Source of the DNA: Haematobacter massiliensis
GTDB taxonomy: Bacteria; Pseudomonadota; Alphaproteobacteria; Rhodobacterales; Rhodobacteraceae
DNA: 64,000 nt
Direction of reading: 5' to 3'
Assembly (NCBI RefSeq): GCF_000740795.1
Contig: NZ_JGYG01000002.1
Coordinates: 186,001-250,000 of the forward strand
Made by a program: the position numbers and the translations under genes. Shown one piece after another: positions 63,847 through 64,000 of this stretch; within the stretch, counting starts at the first letter, position 1, and the number at the start of each line of letters is the position of its first letter. The notes beneath the pieces were generated by a model. The model ran no database searches and was not told the origin of the DNA. It saw only the letters and a list, made by a program, of their open reading frames with translations.

Positions 63847-64000
63847 ATGACCAAGTATGATGCCGCCTGGGTCGCAGCCGAGGAAGCCAAGCGCAAGTGG
63901 ATGGCGGAGAACTCGCTTTACCGCGAGGAGGATGAGCATGCCTCCTGCGGTGTTGGGCTCGTCGTCTCGGTGGAAGGCAAGCCCACCCGCCGCGTCGTGC
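63847..64000 (+). CDS. gltB: glutamate synthase large subunit (3' partial)
   Basis: Partial open frame from ATG at 63847, reading through the end of the window. The sequence MTKYDAAWVAAEEAKRKW then HASCGVGLVVSVEGK matches the N-terminus of glutamate synthase large subunit, where the Cys of the CGVGL motif is the glutaminase nucleophile after removal of a short propeptide. It starts 3 nt after the GFA stop. Confidence 0.9.
   Translation, partial: MTKYDAAWVAAEEAKRKWMAENSLYREEDEHASCGVGLVVSVEGKPTRRVV

Noticed and set aside
1-64000. CRISPR arrays, insertion sequences, prophage or rRNA genes.
   Set aside because: No regularly spaced repeats, transposases, phage structural genes or rRNA-like stretches were seen on either strand.

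Overview
The window is GC-rich (roughly two-thirds G+C by eye), densely coded and almost entirely chromosomal housekeeping DNA. The gene set points to an alphaproteobacterium of the order Rhodobacterales (Rhodobacteraceae/Paracoccaceae type). Evidence for this: a class I lysyl-tRNA synthetase, a phosphatidylcholine synthase, flagellar FlaF/FlbT and DUF1217 proteins, a DUF1127 protein, the order lptC-lptA-lptB-rpoN-hpf-ptsN, and a glutamate synthase small subunit lying upstream of the large subunit. I saw no prophage, insertion sequence, CRISPR array or rRNA operon. One tRNA-Leu(CAG) gene is present.

Layout. 1-4.1 kb: end of a PBP4-type carboxypeptidase, a TerB-like protein, lysK and a flavin-split-barrel protein. 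4.1-9.1 kb: acetate module, with acetyl-CoA synthetase overlapping an adenylate kinase by ATGA, then an MHS-type transporter with a large hydrophilic insert. 9.1-15.6 kb: truA, the YcjX/YcjF pair, ileS. 15.6-25.4 kb: pcs, a gene-poor 0.86-kb stretch, xerC with a DUF484 gene, an APH-type kinase coupled to transaldolase, priA, msrA, a P-loop kinase-like gene, prmA and a DUF1127 gene. 25.7-33.1 kb: ruvCAB, then two paralogous ABC exporters and a TrmA/RlmD-type methyltransferase chained by 4-nt overlaps. 33.2-35.1 kb: two L,D-transpeptidases flanking a CAP-domain lipoprotein. 35.2-39.8 kb: a 64-residue exported protein, hemH, then a methyltransferase and comF with abutting divergent start codons, glutaredoxin, a nitrilase-family amidase and a MarR regulator. 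39.8-45.6 kb: flagellar island (flgD, fliK, rod-binding protein, FlgN-like, fliC, flaF, flbT, DUF1217). 45.7-53.5 kb: lytic transglycosylase, rnr, dapE, cysQ, a CMP-KDO synthetase-type gene, galU. 53.6-59.8 kb: envelope and nitrogen-PTS cluster on the minus strand (kdsD-lptC-lptA-lptB-rpoN-hpf-ptsN), preceded by tRNA-Leu and an RNase D-type gene. 59.9-64 kb: NDUFA9-like protein, uppP, gltD, a GFA-family gene and the start of gltB.

How the genes work together. Several blocks are functionally coherent. acs and adk would couple AMP production to AMP recycling. kdsD, lptCAB and the KDO cytidylyltransferase serve the lipopolysaccharide envelope. The two L,D-transpeptidases, PBP4, MltB-like protein and UppP serve the wall. 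flaF/flbT sit just after fliC and are likely to tune flagellin output.

No wholly new defence or mobile system was found. The most unusual local signals are an operator-like array of inverted repeats in front of gltD, a GFA protein inserted between gltD and gltB, the ATGCAT double start at 37490-37495, repeated TTG starts in the flagellar block, a possible CTG start for the APH-type kinase, a lysine-less Walker A motif, and a large extracytoplasmic insert in the transporter. Start positions were adjusted from ribosome-binding-site spacing and family N-termini and are stated gene by gene.
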